Made by a program: the position numbers and the translations under genes. From JAAZHN01 sp964605575 (GTDB lineage: Bacteria > Bacillota_I > Bacilli_A > RF39 > UBA660), in contig CAZSDG010000023.1 of the NCBI GenBank assembly GCA_964605575.1, positions 1 through 14,388 on the forward strand: a DNA stretch of 14,388 bases. The letters run 5' to 3'. The notes beneath the pieces are model-generated. The model was not told the origin of the DNA. It made no database searches and saw nothing but the letters and a program-made list of their open reading frames with translations. Shown here in pieces: positions 5,431 through 13,695 of the stretch (positions are counted from its first letter, which is position 1; each line of letters starts with the position of its first letter).

Positions 5431-7078
5431 AATTTATTGGATCGTCAATTAAATCTTGAATATTCAAAACATTTAAATCAGCTTGATCACTTATTAATTT
5501 TTCTTCTTGATCATCGACATATTTAATTAAAACAATACTATGTTCAGATTGATTATCTGCACTTTTTGCTGGTAGTTCAATTACTTCTTTTACTTCTTTA
5601 TCATTAGTAGTAAAAGTATATAAACTATTATTTGGATAATATAGTTTATTATCTGTACCTATAAAAGCATAGTTATATTTTGTATCATTAATTGGTAATA
5701 AGCCAGATATAACTTTTTCAAACTTATGATTTTGACCATTCTTATCAACTAATTTTTTCATATTTATATCACTAAAAGTTTTATCAGGATAAATTAAATA
5801 ATCAATTTCTTTTTGTTTTAAGAAGTTAACATGACCTTTATATCTTTGACCAAGTGTAACAAGATTATTTTTTGTTTCTAATCTATTTATTTCATTTTTT
5901 TCGGTTAAAACATAAATATTACCAAAGCCACAGCCTTCCATACTATCTGAAATAGCGGTAAAATCCGTAATATTAACGCTTGCTAAGACATTATTAGATT
6001 TTAAGTTAAATGTCGCTAGTTCTTCATCTTTATTATCTTTTAATATATTAAAAATCTCTTCATAGTTTTCTTCAGGATCTAAGTAAGATAGTTTTCCATC
6101 TTCAGTTAAGATATAAATTACATCTTTTTCAAGTTTACAACTTGTAACTTTAAACATATTTTTTATTTTTTGAGCTTCTGTATATTTGACTAAATAAGCT
6201 GGATTACTTTCATTAATTTGAGCATTTTTTCGATGAATTACTAAATTTAACTTACCATCTTCATTAACAAATAAAGTTAAGACTTGATTACGATTAGCAA
6301 ATAATTCAATATTAGTTAATTTATCAGTCACGATTTTGTCTGCATAAATTTCATTATCTTTAATTACTTCAACTACTGGTTGTTCACTAGATGGTTCATC
6401 TTCTGGTTTTGTTTTAACATTAGCATCACCAACACTTAAAGCTTTATAAATTCCATAAATAGCCCCTAGTAAAATGATTAAAACTACTATAATTGTAATT
6501 GCTGTACTAGATTTTTTAACTTTTGGTTCGACCATTTCTTCAGTACCAAAATCTTCAGTTGGTAATGTTGGTGTTGGTGGTAACTCAGTATCTAAACTTA
6601 CTTTTTTTAAAGGATTAGTTTTTAATAGTTCATCCGCATCGATTTCTTTTGGTTCATCAAAACCGAAAACTGCAGCTGGATCAACTTCAGGTAATGGATC
6701 ATTTTCTGATACGTTATTAACTTCAGGTAATGGTTCACTTACGATCTCTTCAGTTTCATTAGGTAATGGGCTACTTGCCTTTTGTTCTGGTTCAATAGAT
6801 AACGCATCATTTGGCACTTCAATTTTAGTTAAATCTACTTCAGATAAATCGATATCAGGTAAATCTACTTCTTCTAATAAAGCACTTTCAACTGGATTAA
6901 TATCATTTATATTTTCAGGATTATTTTCTTCATTTATATAAGACACTACTTCAGGTTGAGACATTGGTTCTGTAGCGCCCAAAACAACTTCTTCTTTTGA
7001 CTCATTAAGGTCAGTATTATAACTAGCAGGTTTAGGTAAGTCATCAGTAAAGTCATTGTTTTTAAATTCATTGTTCAT
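5429..7078 (-). CDS. Single-pass membrane protein with long acidic Pro-rich cytoplasmic region
   Basis: 549 residues. Residues 1 to about 188 are strongly acidic, low-complexity and proline-dotted, with recurring SEPLPEV / NDPLPEVD and DLPDIDLSEVDL units, probably disordered. KVKKSS then leads into one hydrophobic helix (about 191-212). The remaining 335 residues are predicted outside; they alternate strand-like segments of the form IYILTEDGKLSYL, IYVLTEKNEINRL and YAFIGTDNKLYY, reminiscent of beta-propeller (RCC1-like) blades. No enzyme motif is visible. The inside-acidic, single-helix, outside-beta layout suggests a sensor or envelope scaffold. It lies 63 bp after ymfH, where B. subtilis and relatives often carry ymfI/rodZ, but no RodZ HTH is present. 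SD GAGGAG; TTGTAT-N17-TAAAAT lies just upstream. Function unknown. Confidence 0.8.
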   Translation of the reverse strand: MNNEFKNNDFTDDLPKPASYNTDLNESKEEVVLGATEPMSQPEVVSYINEENNPENINDINPVESALLEEVDLPDIDLSEVDLTKIEVPNDALSIEPEQKASSPLPNETEEIVSEPLPEVNNVSENDPLPEVDPAAVFGFDEPKEIDADELLKTNPLKKVSLDTELPPTPTLPTEDFGTEEMVEPKVKKSSTAITIIVVLIILLGAIYGIYKALSVGDANVKTKPEDEPSSEQPVVEVIKDNEIYADKIVTDKLTNIELFANRNQVLTLFVNEDGKLNLVIHRKNAQINESNPAYLVKYTEAQKIKNMFKVTSCKLEKDVIYILTEDGKLSYLDPEENYEEIFNILKDNKDEELATFNLKSNNVLASVNITDFTAISDSMEGCGFGNIYVLTEKNEINRLETKNNLVTLGQRYKGHVNFLKQKEIDYLIYPDKTFSDINMKKLVDKNGQNHKFEKVISGLLPINDTKYNYAFIGTDNKLYYPNNSLYTFTTNDKEVKEVIELPAKSADNQSEHSIVLIKYVDDQEEKLISDQADLNVLNIQDLIDDPIN

Positions 7079-7098
7079 ATACTCCTCTTCCTATTCTA

Positions 7099-7130
7099 GT
7101 TAAATTTTATCATTAATTAATTTAAAATAC
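7099..7130 (-). promoter_or_regulatory. Weak candidate promoter of the 549-residue membrane protein
   Basis: Minus strand TTGTAT, 17-base spacer, TAAAAT within the 63-bp gap after ymfH. The -35 matches consensus at only three positions and the DNA is very AT-rich. No terminator separates it from ymfH, so read-through is also likely. Confidence 0.3.
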
Positions 7131-7141
7131 AATAAGTTTAC

Positions 7142-8425
7142 CTACTTTTTTGGATTAACAACTAAAATAGATTCAGCACTGAAGTCTAACTTAGAAAAAA
7201 CATTATTTACAACATCTAAAGGTATATAATTATATTTATTGAAAAAATCTTTATCAAATGGTAATCTCTCATCAATATAATAAGCTAGTTTTTCTAAATA
7301 ATAATCTTTGTTTTCTGATCTTAATATCGCGTAACTTTTAGCTCTCTTGCTAATTAAATCTAATTTGTCTTGAGTTATTATTATGTTTTTTAACTTATCT
7401 TTAATTAATTGGGTTACTTCAGGTATATTATTAGAAATAAAATGAAATCTAATATAGAAAAAGTCTAAATTGGAATCAAGTGAATAATATAATGGTTTAC
7501 TAATTATTTGTTTATCAATTAAATCTTGATTAAATATCGATTCTTTACCAAAATTAATATCTAAAGTTATATCAATATATGCTAAGATTTCTTGCAGCGA
7601 AATATCAAAATTCTTAAAAACTTCATAATTAAATTTATAAGCTAAATTACATCTTGATGAGCTGACGTCTAGTTCTATTTCTCTGTACTGATCATTTACC
7701 TCATTTGGCTCAATAATTGGATTAAATTCTAGATCAAACTTTTGAAGGTGGGGTTTGTTATTTAGATTAGCTTTGATTATTTCGATTGTTTTTAAGACAT
7801 TAATATTACCAGAAACACCTATTATTATATTACTTGGTTGGTATAAGTATTTATGGTAGTTTTTTAAATCTTTTGTAGTAATACTTAAAATATCTTCTTC
7901 AGAACCAATAACAGAGTTTTTAGCTGGATGTTTAACTATTAATGAGTCAAGTATTTCATAATATTCTAAATAAACTGGATTATTTCTTCTAATTCTCATT
8001 TCTTCAATAATAATACCCTTTTCTTTATTAGTTCCTTTATCAGTAAAGTTTGGTTCTAAAATTGCATCTAAAAACAGGTTCAAACCCTTCTTTAAATTAC
8101 TTGTTCCATAAAAATGATAACAAGTTTTTTGGAGATTAGTAAAAGCACCAGCATTAATTCCTATTTGCTCAAAAACATTTAACAATGAGCCATTTTCTTT
8201 TTGAAAGGTTTGATGTTCTAAGAAATGAGCAACTCCCTTTGGAAAGTTATATTGTTTTTTTGTTTTAGCATCGATAAATTCAGTTGTCATTCCTCCATAA
8301 GGAATAGTTATATCAACATTAAATCTTTTAGTCCGAGAATCAGGAAATAAATATATTTCTAAGCCATTATCTAGTATTTCATGATAATAAACATCATTTA
8401 AACCACTAATTATTTGCTTATTCAT
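7142..8425 (-). CDS. ymfH: M16 zinc protease YmfH-like (EF-P modification-associated)
   Basis: 427 residues, about the usual YmfH length. The inverted zinc-binding motif HFLEH is at 67-71 in GVAHFLEHQTF, and the third ligand is probably one of the glutamates in IIIEEMRIRR (141-142), so this is the catalytically competent member of an M16 pair. GINAGAFTN and YHFYGTSN match the M16 N-terminal half; the C-terminal half is the usual non-catalytic repeat. In Firmicutes the ymfF/ymfH pair is linked genetically to 5-aminopentanol modification of EF-P, along with the reductase YmfI; neither efp nor ymfI is in view. The start codon overlaps the end of ymfF by 8 bp, indicating translational coupling. 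No signal peptide, so cytoplasmic. It could also act in peptide maturation like PqqF or AlbF relatives. Confidence 0.87.
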   Translation of the reverse strand: MNKQIISGLNDVYYHEILDNGLEIYLFPDSRTKRFNVDITIPYGGMTTEFIDAKTKKQYNFPKGVAHFLEHQTFQKENGSLLNVFEQIGINAGAFTNLQKTCYHFYGTSNLKKGLNLFLDAILEPNFTDKGTNKEKGIIIEEMRIRRNNPVYLEYYEILDSLIVKHPAKNSVIGSEEDILSITTKDLKNYHKYLYQPSNIIIGVSGNINVLKTIEIIKANLNNKPHLQKFDLEFNPIIEPNEVNDQYREIELDVSSSRCNLAYKFNYEVFKNFDISLQEILAYIDITLDINFGKESIFNQDLIDKQIISKPLYYSLDSNLDFFYIRFHFISNNIPEVTQLIKDKLKNIIITQDKLDLISKRAKSYAILRSENKDYYLEKLAYYIDERLPFDKDFFNKYNYIPLDVVNNVFSKLDFSAESILVVNPKK

Positions 8426-9671
8426 TTTTTTCCTCCTCTTTTAAAACATAAATCAAATTTAATCTTAATTTATTAGCAAGCTTTATTATTTCTTCTTTGG
8501 TTACTGACATAATTTCTAAATATATTTTTTCAATATCCGGGCTAGAATATTCTATTTGATTAATATAATTATTCAAAATTGACATGATTGATTCTTTTTT
8601 TAAATAATAATCTCTTTTATATTCTTTTTTCATGCTAGCAACTATTTTATTAGAAAGCTTCCCAGCTTTAAGATTATTAATTTCTTGATTAATTAACTTT
8701 TTAGTTAATTCAATATTTTTTTGATCAATTGAGGTTGAAATTTTAAGGCGATTTTCATTTTGATAATACTTATATGAAATATAATAAAGCAATGAATATT
8801 TTTCTCTTAATGTATCAAACATTTTTCTATAAATTATATCCATTAATAATGGGTTAACATAATCTATTTCTCTTTTTGTTGGTCTTAAGATATTATAAGA
8901 AAACAATATTTGAGTTTGATATGTATCTGAATCATCTACTACTTCTTTAACTATATTAAAAGTTCTAGGCAGAACGGTTTCTTCTTTTGGTCTTGATTTT
9001 CTCTTAATATTAGGAATATTCGGTTTAATAATATCTATTACTTCATCAGGGTCTACATTACCAATAACAAATATTTCTAAATGTTTAGTTAATAGTTCAT
9101 TATAAGCATCAACTAAATTCTCTTTAGTTATTTTAGGTAAATATTTCAATTTTTCTTCAATAGTGAAAGCTCTCGGTGTATGCTTAGAAATGATTTTTTC
9201 TGAATTTTCTTCTGCTAGATTTTCTTTTTTTTGATTAACAGATTTAAGACTTACTTCATGCATATTAGTAGCGGTCTCAAATGATAGCTTGTCGAAGGAA
9301 CCATCTTTAATACTTGGCTGATTAAGAAATGAGAATATAAATTCTAGACTCTTCCTTAACTCGTCTTTTTCAGTATATTTTGGATTGGGAAATCTTCCTT
9401 CAATCATTAAAGTGGTAATAGAAGCATTAGAATTAACTATAAATTTTAAATTAAGATCATATCTTTCAGCTTTTTCTCTTTCAACTAAATATTTTTTAGG
9501 ATAAAGTTTATTATTTAAAGAAAGTAAACCAAATAAATTTTGATATATAAATGTTTTTTCATGATTATATTTATCAGTAAGATGAATTCGACAAACACAT
9601 CTTCGGAAACGATCATCCGTTTTAAGAACATGGATATTTACTCCATTATATTTTATTGTTTTAATAGTCAT
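8418..9671 (-). CDS. ymfF: M16-family protein YmfF-like, lacking the zinc motif
   Basis: 417 residues from the ATG at 9671. An in-frame GTG at 9683 is rejected because it lies at or before the transcript start predicted from the promoter at 9693-9688, and GGTGAT precedes the ATG at SD distance. The fold follows the M16 pattern (an N-terminal strand-rich domain, LEIFVIGNVDPDEVIDII near the middle, REKYSLLYYISYKYYQN in the second half). The expected HxxEH position has only NHEKTFIYQNLF, so it is a non-catalytic partner. It probably pairs with YmfH as a heterodimer, the two sharing one operon with overlapping ends. It is divergent from deoD with a 78-bp gap. Confidence 0.85.
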   Translation of the reverse strand: MTIKTIKYNGVNIHVLKTDDRFRRCVCRIHLTDKYNHEKTFIYQNLFGLLSLNNKLYPKKYLVEREKAERYDLNLKFIVNSNASITTLMIEGRFPNPKYTEKDELRKSLEFIFSFLNQPSIKDGSFDKLSFETATNMHEVSLKSVNQKKENLAEENSEKIISKHTPRAFTIEEKLKYLPKITKENLVDAYNELLTKHLEIFVIGNVDPDEVIDIIKPNIPNIKRKSRPKEETVLPRTFNIVKEVVDDSDTYQTQILFSYNILRPTKREIDYVNPLLMDIIYRKMFDTLREKYSLLYYISYKYYQNENRLKISTSIDQKNIELTKKLINQEINNLKAGKLSNKIVASMKKEYKRDYYLKKESIMSILNNYINQIEYSSPDIEKIYLEIMSVTKEEIIKLANKLRLNLIYVLKEEEKNE

Positions 9672-9687
9672 TGTTATCACCACGGTA

Positions 9688-9696
9688 AGTATAACA
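9688..9696 (-). promoter_or_regulatory. Extended -10 promoter of ymfF
   Basis: Minus strand TGTTATACT (9696-9688) is an extended -10 (TGn plus TATACT); no good -35 is seen, which extended -10 promoters tolerate. The predicted start near 9681 leaves a leader of about ten bases before the ATG at 9671. Confidence 0.5.
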
Positions 9697-9698
9697 TA

Positions 9699-9727
9699 TT
9701 TACTTTAAATAATATTGATAATATAAT
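9699..9727 (+). promoter_or_regulatory. SigA-type promoter of deoD
   Basis: TTTACT (9699-9704, four of six matches), 17-base spacer, perfect TATAAT (9722-9727). The SD AGGA and the ATG at 9750 follow. The spacing is ideal, and it diverges from the ymfF promoter. Confidence 0.65.
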
Positions 9728-9749
9728 GATTATAGAAGGATGTGAATTA

Positions 9750-10469
9750 ATGTCTAGTATTCATTTTGAATTTGAGGAATATGATGTAGCAGATATAGTT
9801 TTAATGCCTGGTGACCCATTAAGAGCTAAATATATAGCTGAGACATATTTAACTGAGGTAAAATTAATTAATAAGGTCAGAAATAATTTTGGTTTTACAG
9901 GTTATTACAAAGGAAAAAAAATAAGCGTTATTGCCTCAGGAATGGGAATTCCTAGTATGGGCATTTATGCCTATGAATTATTTACTTATTATAATGTTAG
10001 TAAAATAATTCGTTTAGGTACATGTGGTTCGATGAGTAAAGAAATAAAAGTAAGAGATGTTTTATTAGCTAACAGTGCTTATAGTGAATCATCATTTGCA
10101 TATTTATATGCGAATAAAACTGAAAAAGAATTCTCTGCAGATTCAAGTCTTAATCAAGCTATTATTAGTACAAGTAAAAATAACAATATTGATTTAAAAA
10201 CTGGCTTAGTCTTCTCGACTGATGTTTTTGAACCCTATGCAAAGGAAAATATTATTGATAAATTGTTACCAAAAGATCGAACATTTATCGCAGCAGAAAT
10301 GGAATCATTTGCTTTATTCTTTTTAGCAAACTATTTGAAAAAAGCTGCAGCTTGTGTTTTAACAGTTAGTGATTCTCCCTATGAAGAAGTAATGCTAACA
10401 ACAAAAGAAAGACAAGAATCTTTGGATAAAATGATTACACTTGTCTTAGAAAGTATGTTAATATTATGA
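9750..10469 (+). CDS. deoD: Purine nucleoside phosphorylase, DeoD type
   Basis: 239 residues from the ATG at 9750, the standard DeoD length, with AGGA 9 bases upstream; a longer frame to the left is excluded by the promoter. Motifs of the hexameric NP-I family are present: H5 (SSIHFEF, the ribose-contacting His), VLMPGDPLRAKYIAETYL with the phosphate-binding Gly and Arg, RNNFGFTG, RLGTCGS, AEMES (E183, E185 for ribose) and TVSDSP with the catalytic Asp near 208, followed by ERQESLDKMI. It cleaves purine nucleosides with phosphate to base and ribose-1-phosphate for salvage in the cytoplasm. The frame ends in TGA, so TGA is a stop here. It is followed 13 bp later by a co-directional membrane-protein gene with its own GGAGG, so the pair is probably one operon. 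Confidence 0.93.
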   Translation: MSSIHFEFEEYDVADIVLMPGDPLRAKYIAETYLTEVKLINKVRNNFGFTGYYKGKKISVIASGMGIPSMGIYAYELFTYYNVSKIIRLGTCGSMSKEIKVRDVLLANSAYSESSFAYLYANKTEKEFSADSSLNQAIISTSKNNNIDLKTGLVFSTDVFEPYAKENIIDKLLPKDRTFIAAEMESFALFFLANYLKKAAACVLTVSDSPYEEVMLTTKERQESLDKMITLVLESMLIL

Positions 10470-10482
10470 TGGAGGCTAAAAA

Positions 10483-11643
10483 ATGAATGCATTAGTTGAA
10501 ATATTTAAAAATATTGAAAAAAAATATCTATATATTGGTGGAGGTTTCTTAGCAGTTATGGTCTTCGCAGCAATTTTTGGTTCTTGTAATAAAAAACCTG
10601 GTGGCCAAGTTGCTAAAGACTATGAGAGTATTAAAACAATTTTAGTTGAAGCGGCTACAAAGTATTATGACGATAATAAAATATTTTTACCAAATATTGG
10701 GGAAAAAGCTCAGGTTACTGATGAAACTCTTCATCAAGAAGGCTATATTGAAGAATTAAGTAGTTATGCTCCTAAAGATGTTAAATGTAGTGGTAAAGTT
10801 GTTTTAACAAGAATTGATCGTGATGAAAATAATTTGGTTGCTTTCTTGGATTGTGGAGAAGCATTTACTGAACTAGCCCTTTGGGAAACAGTTTTGGAAG
10901 ATAATCCAATCGTGACTGAAGGAAATGGCTTATACCAAATTGGTGATTTAAAAGTTTTTAGAGGTGAACCCAAGAATAACTACCTAAGATTACATGATCA
11001 TCTGTACCGAATAGTTAGTCTTGATCAAGATAATAATATAACTATCATTTATGAAGCAAGAGTTGACCAAAGAAGAGATTCCTTATTTGATAGAAAGTTC
11101 TACTGGGATAATCGTTTAAATAGTGAAAAAATGGAAAAAATTGGAATAAATACTTTTGAACTCAGTAGACTAAAAGAAGAATTCCTTACAATCATTAATG
11201 AAGAGGAGTTATTACCAAAAGATATACGGCCAAATTTATTAAAAAGACAACTATGTATTGGTAAAGTTAAATCAGAAGAAACAAAAATGGATAATAGCTT
11301 AGAATGTGCTTTATTAAGTCAAGAAGAATTCTATCTAGGGACATTAACAGCATCTGAAGCCGCTAGAGTAAGTTTAGATAGCAATTGTCAAAGCTTTAAT
11401 TCAGTATCTTGTATCAACTATAATTACTTATTTAATATACCAGATGTTTACTGGACAATTACCGCGACTGAAGAAAATACTTATCAAGCATTCGTAATGG
11501 ATATGAATGGATTATCTTTATATAATAATAGCTATCAAAATAAATTTAGACCAACATTTAAATTAAGTAATACTACTGTTAAAATAGCTGGTGATGGTAC
11601 AAAGCAAAGTCCATATGAACCAATTAAAAAAGCCAAGAAATAA
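10483..11643 (+). CDS. Membrane-anchored extracellular protein with DUF6273-like C-terminus
   Basis: 386 residues, ATG with GGAGG 7 bases upstream. A short cytoplasmic stretch (1-16) precedes one hydrophobic helix (about 17-33), so the rest is outside. The text after it (YESIKTILVEAATKYYDD) resembles the helix of pseudopilin-like proteins. The middle has conserved Cys residues and LRLHDHLYRIV; the last part reads VYWTITAT then RPTFKLSN and GDGTKQSPYEP, the ending typical of DUF6273-type domains in Clostridia and Bacilli surface proteins. A cysteine near the helix (IFGSC) is not a good lipobox because position -3 is Phe. The gene follows deoD by 13 bp; no functional link to purine salvage is evident. 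Its end forms half of a bidirectional terminator. Function unknown. Confidence 0.8.
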   Translation: MNALVEIFKNIEKKYLYIGGGFLAVMVFAAIFGSCNKKPGGQVAKDYESIKTILVEAATKYYDDNKIFLPNIGEKAQVTDETLHQEGYIEELSSYAPKDVKCSGKVVLTRIDRDENNLVAFLDCGEAFTELALWETVLEDNPIVTEGNGLYQIGDLKVFRGEPKNNYLRLHDHLYRIVSLDQDNNITIIYEARVDQRRDSLFDRKFYWDNRLNSEKMEKIGINTFELSRLKEEFLTIINEEELLPKDIRPNLLKRQLCIGKVKSEETKMDNSLECALLSQEEFYLGTLTASEAARVSLDSNCQSFNSVSCINYNYLFNIPDVYWTITATEENTYQAFVMDMNGLSLYNNSYQNKFRPTFKLSNTTVKIAGDGTKQSPYEPIKKAKK

Positions 11644-11656
11644 TCATTGGCTTTTT
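11627..11656. terminator. Bidirectional terminator between the deoD operon and typA
   Basis: AAAAAGCCAA (11627-11636) and TTGGCTTTTT (11647-11656) form a perfect 10-bp stem with a 10-base loop, with T residues on either strand. It serves both convergent operons and overlaps the final codons of both genes, whose stops are one base apart. Confidence 0.8.
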
Positions 11657-13440
11657 CTATGCTTAGGATCTAAAATTCTTTTTCTTAAACGAATCTCTGT
11701 TGGTGTTACTTCCACCATCTCATCATCAGCAATAAATTCTAAAGCTGTTTCTAATGTAAAGGCCCTAGCTTTATTTAAAGCAATCGCATCATCAGAAGCT
11801 GCACTTCTAATATTAGTTAATTCTTTATTTTTACAAGGATTAACATCTAGATCATTATCGCGATTATGAATACCAATTATCATACCAACATAAACTTCAG
11901 TTCCTGGATCAATTATCATTGTTCCCCGATCAGTTAAATTATACAAAGAATAGGCAAATGCAGTTCCATTAACCATTGAAACTAAAACTCCATTTTTACG
12001 ACCTTGAATTTCTCCAGCATATTTATCATAAGCAGCAAAACTTCTGACCATTATTCCTTCACCTTTAGTGTTAGTAATAAAATTACCACGATAGCCTAAC
12101 AATCCTCTAGTTGGAACTAAGTACTCAACGTATGTATAACCTTCTTCTTTACTAGAAACTAAAACTATTTTACCTTTTCTTTCGTTTAAATCATTAATAA
12201 TAGTCCCTGAGTACTCATTAGGTATACTTAAGATTACATTTTCATATGGTTCTAATTTTTTATCATCTTCAAGCTTAAATATTACTTCAGGTTTAGAAAC
12301 ACTTAATTCATAACCCTCTCTTCGCATATTTTCAATTAAAATTGATAAGTGTAACTCACCGCGTCCAGATACTTTATAACCTTCCACACCAGGTATTTCT
12401 TCAACAATTAAGCCAACATTAATACACATTTCTTTTTCTAGTCTTTCTTTAATATGCCTACTTGTTAAAAACTTACCAGTTTTACCTGCAAAAGGTGAAG
12501 TATTCGGATAAAAATTCATTGATAAGGTTGGACTATCTATTTCAATTTTAGGTAGAGGATTAGGCTTATTTAATGAATTAATCGTATCCCCGATTGAAAT
12601 ACCAGATAAACCAGCAATTATGACTATATCGCCATACAATGCCTCTTTTACCTCAACTCTTTTAATTCCCTCATAAACAAATAGTTTACTTATTCTTGAA
12701 TTAACAATCCCACCATTATTTTTAACAATAGTTACTTGTTCACCAACTTTAACCTTACCTTTACTAACACGACCAATACCTAATGTCCCAATATAATCAT
12801 CATAGCCTAGATTAGATATTTGAAGTTGTAAATCATCATCTTCATTACCAGAATATGGTTCAATATTATTAACAATTGTTTCTAATAATGGATTAATATT
12901 ATCGTTTATATCATTAACATTATATAAAGCAATTCCATCTTTAGCTTTACCATAAAGAATTTTAAAATCAAGTTGTTCATCAGTTGCCCCTAATTCTAAA
13001 AATAAATCGAAAGTTAAATCAACAACATCAGTTGGTCTAGCATCTTTCTTATCAATTTTATTAATAAAAAGAATCGGTTTTAAATTATTCTTTAAAGCTT
13101 CTTTTAAAACAAACCTTGTTTGAGGCATTGGCCCTTCAGAGGCATCAACTAATAATATAACTGTATCAACAGTTTTAATAACTCTTTCAATTTCTGAAGA
13201 AAAATCAGCATGACCCGGAGTATCAACTATATTAATTTTATAATCATTATACCTAATCGAACAATTCTTAGCAGTAATTGTAATTCCACGTTCACGTTCT
13301 AAATCATTACTATCCATTACCCGATCAACAACAGTTTCATGTTCATGAAAAACATGACTTTGTTTTAACAAAGCATCTACTAAAGTACTCTTACCGGCAT
13401 CGACATGTGCGACTACCGCAATATTAATTATTTTATTCAT
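11644..13440 (-). CDS. typA: Ribosome-associated translational GTPase TypA/BipA
   Basis: 598 residues from the second ATG (13440); an ATG at 13446 touches the SD-like AGGCG and would have no spacing. The GTPase domain shows G1 AHVDAGKST (11-19), RERGITI in switch I (50-55), DTPGH in switch II (73-77) and NKID (127-130). The G5 region reads YGKAKDG (163-169) where Gram-negative TypA has YASA. The HVDAGKST plus YGxAxDG version is, from memory, a Clostridia/Erysipelotrichia-type variant, so I read it as lineage-specific. EF-G-like domains II, III and V follow, ending in the TypA signature region (PTRGLLGYRGNF, NPCKNKELTNIRSA, EVTPTEIRLRKR). TypA binds the 70S ribosome near the EF-G site and helps in 50S assembly and stress or cold growth. 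It has its own promoter and stands alone between two convergent or unrelated units. Confidence 0.93.
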   Translation of the reverse strand: MNKIINIAVVAHVDAGKSTLVDALLKQSHVFHEHETVVDRVMDSNDLERERGITITAKNCSIRYNDYKINIVDTPGHADFSSEIERVIKTVDTVILLVDASEGPMPQTRFVLKEALKNNLKPILFINKIDKKDARPTDVVDLTFDLFLELGATDEQLDFKILYGKAKDGIALYNVNDINDNINPLLETIVNNIEPYSGNEDDDLQLQISNLGYDDYIGTLGIGRVSKGKVKVGEQVTIVKNNGGIVNSRISKLFVYEGIKRVEVKEALYGDIVIIAGLSGISIGDTINSLNKPNPLPKIEIDSPTLSMNFYPNTSPFAGKTGKFLTSRHIKERLEKEMCINVGLIVEEIPGVEGYKVSGRGELHLSILIENMRREGYELSVSKPEVIFKLEDDKKLEPYENVILSIPNEYSGTIINDLNERKGKIVLVSSKEEGYTYVEYLVPTRGLLGYRGNFITNTKGEGIMVRSFAAYDKYAGEIQGRKNGVLVSMVNGTAFAYSLYNLTDRGTMIIDPGTEVYVGMIIGIHNRDNDLDVNPCKNKELTNIRSAASDDAIALNKARAFTLETALEFIADDEMVEVTPTEIRLRKRILDPKHRKSQ

Positions 13441-13456
13441 ATTCATCGCCTATGAA

Positions 13457-13485
13457 AATATACAACAAATATTAAACTTTTACAA
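13457..13485 (-). promoter_or_regulatory. SigA-type promoter of typA
   Basis: Minus strand TTGTAA (13485-13480, four of six matches), 17-base spacer, TATATT (13462-13457), about 20 bases before the ATG at 13440. The -10 is preceded by a TTG, giving partial extended -10 character. Confidence 0.5.
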
Positions 13486-13495
13486 GAAAAAGTTA

Positions 13496-13588
13496 CTATA
13501 GAACATATATTGTTACACTACCAGTTACACTAACATCACTTAATCTTGCTTTAATAAATGTTTTAGCATCACTATCTTTAAATGTGTG
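13496..13588 (-). pseudogene. Decayed C-terminal fragment of a surface-protein domain
   Basis: A minus-strand frame closed by TAA at 13591-13589 and TAG at 13498-13496 reads as a protein-like tail: FKDSDAKTFIKARL followed by SVTGSVTIYVL. It has no start codon or SD. The composition and heptad-like pattern (DAKTFIKARL) do not look random, and I recall similar endings of BspA-type or phage-like surface proteins. It lies between the BspA-type gene and typA, so it may be the severed end of that gene or a relic of a neighbour. The rest of 13592-13695 shows no open frame and no clear terminator. Confidence 0.4.
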
Positions 13589-13695
13589 TTAAGTTGTTTC
13601 ACTGTCCTTTATTTTTTTGTTTATCAATATTAGAGATGGGTGTTAGTCATATACAATAATCTGACATTTTTTGTTCTAGAGGTTGACATTGACAA

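Noticed and set aside
6474..6941. Plus-strand open frame of 155 codons opposite the membrane protein
   Set aside because: It mirrors the low-complexity acidic region of the minus-strand gene; it is Ser/Gly-rich and has no SD or promoter.
9672..9683. GTG start upstream of the chosen ymfF start
   Set aside because: It lies at or before the transcript start predicted from the extended -10 at 9696-9688; the ATG at 9671 has an SD-like GGTGAT.
10467..10469. Mycoplasma-type code with TGA read as tryptophan
   Set aside because: deoD and typA both end naturally at TGA at family-typical lengths.
10579..10590. Lipoprotein signal in the protein after deoD
   Set aside because: The motif IFGSC has Phe at position -3 where Leu or a similar residue is expected, so a plain signal anchor is more likely.
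11591..11869. Plus-strand open frame opposite the end of typA
   Set aside because: It is antisense to well-conserved TypA residues and crosses the bidirectional terminator.
13592..13695. Terminator or small gene after the LRR gene
   Set aside because: Only short AT-rich repeats such as TTGTCAATGTCAA are present; no stable stem with a T tract and no open frame with an SD.
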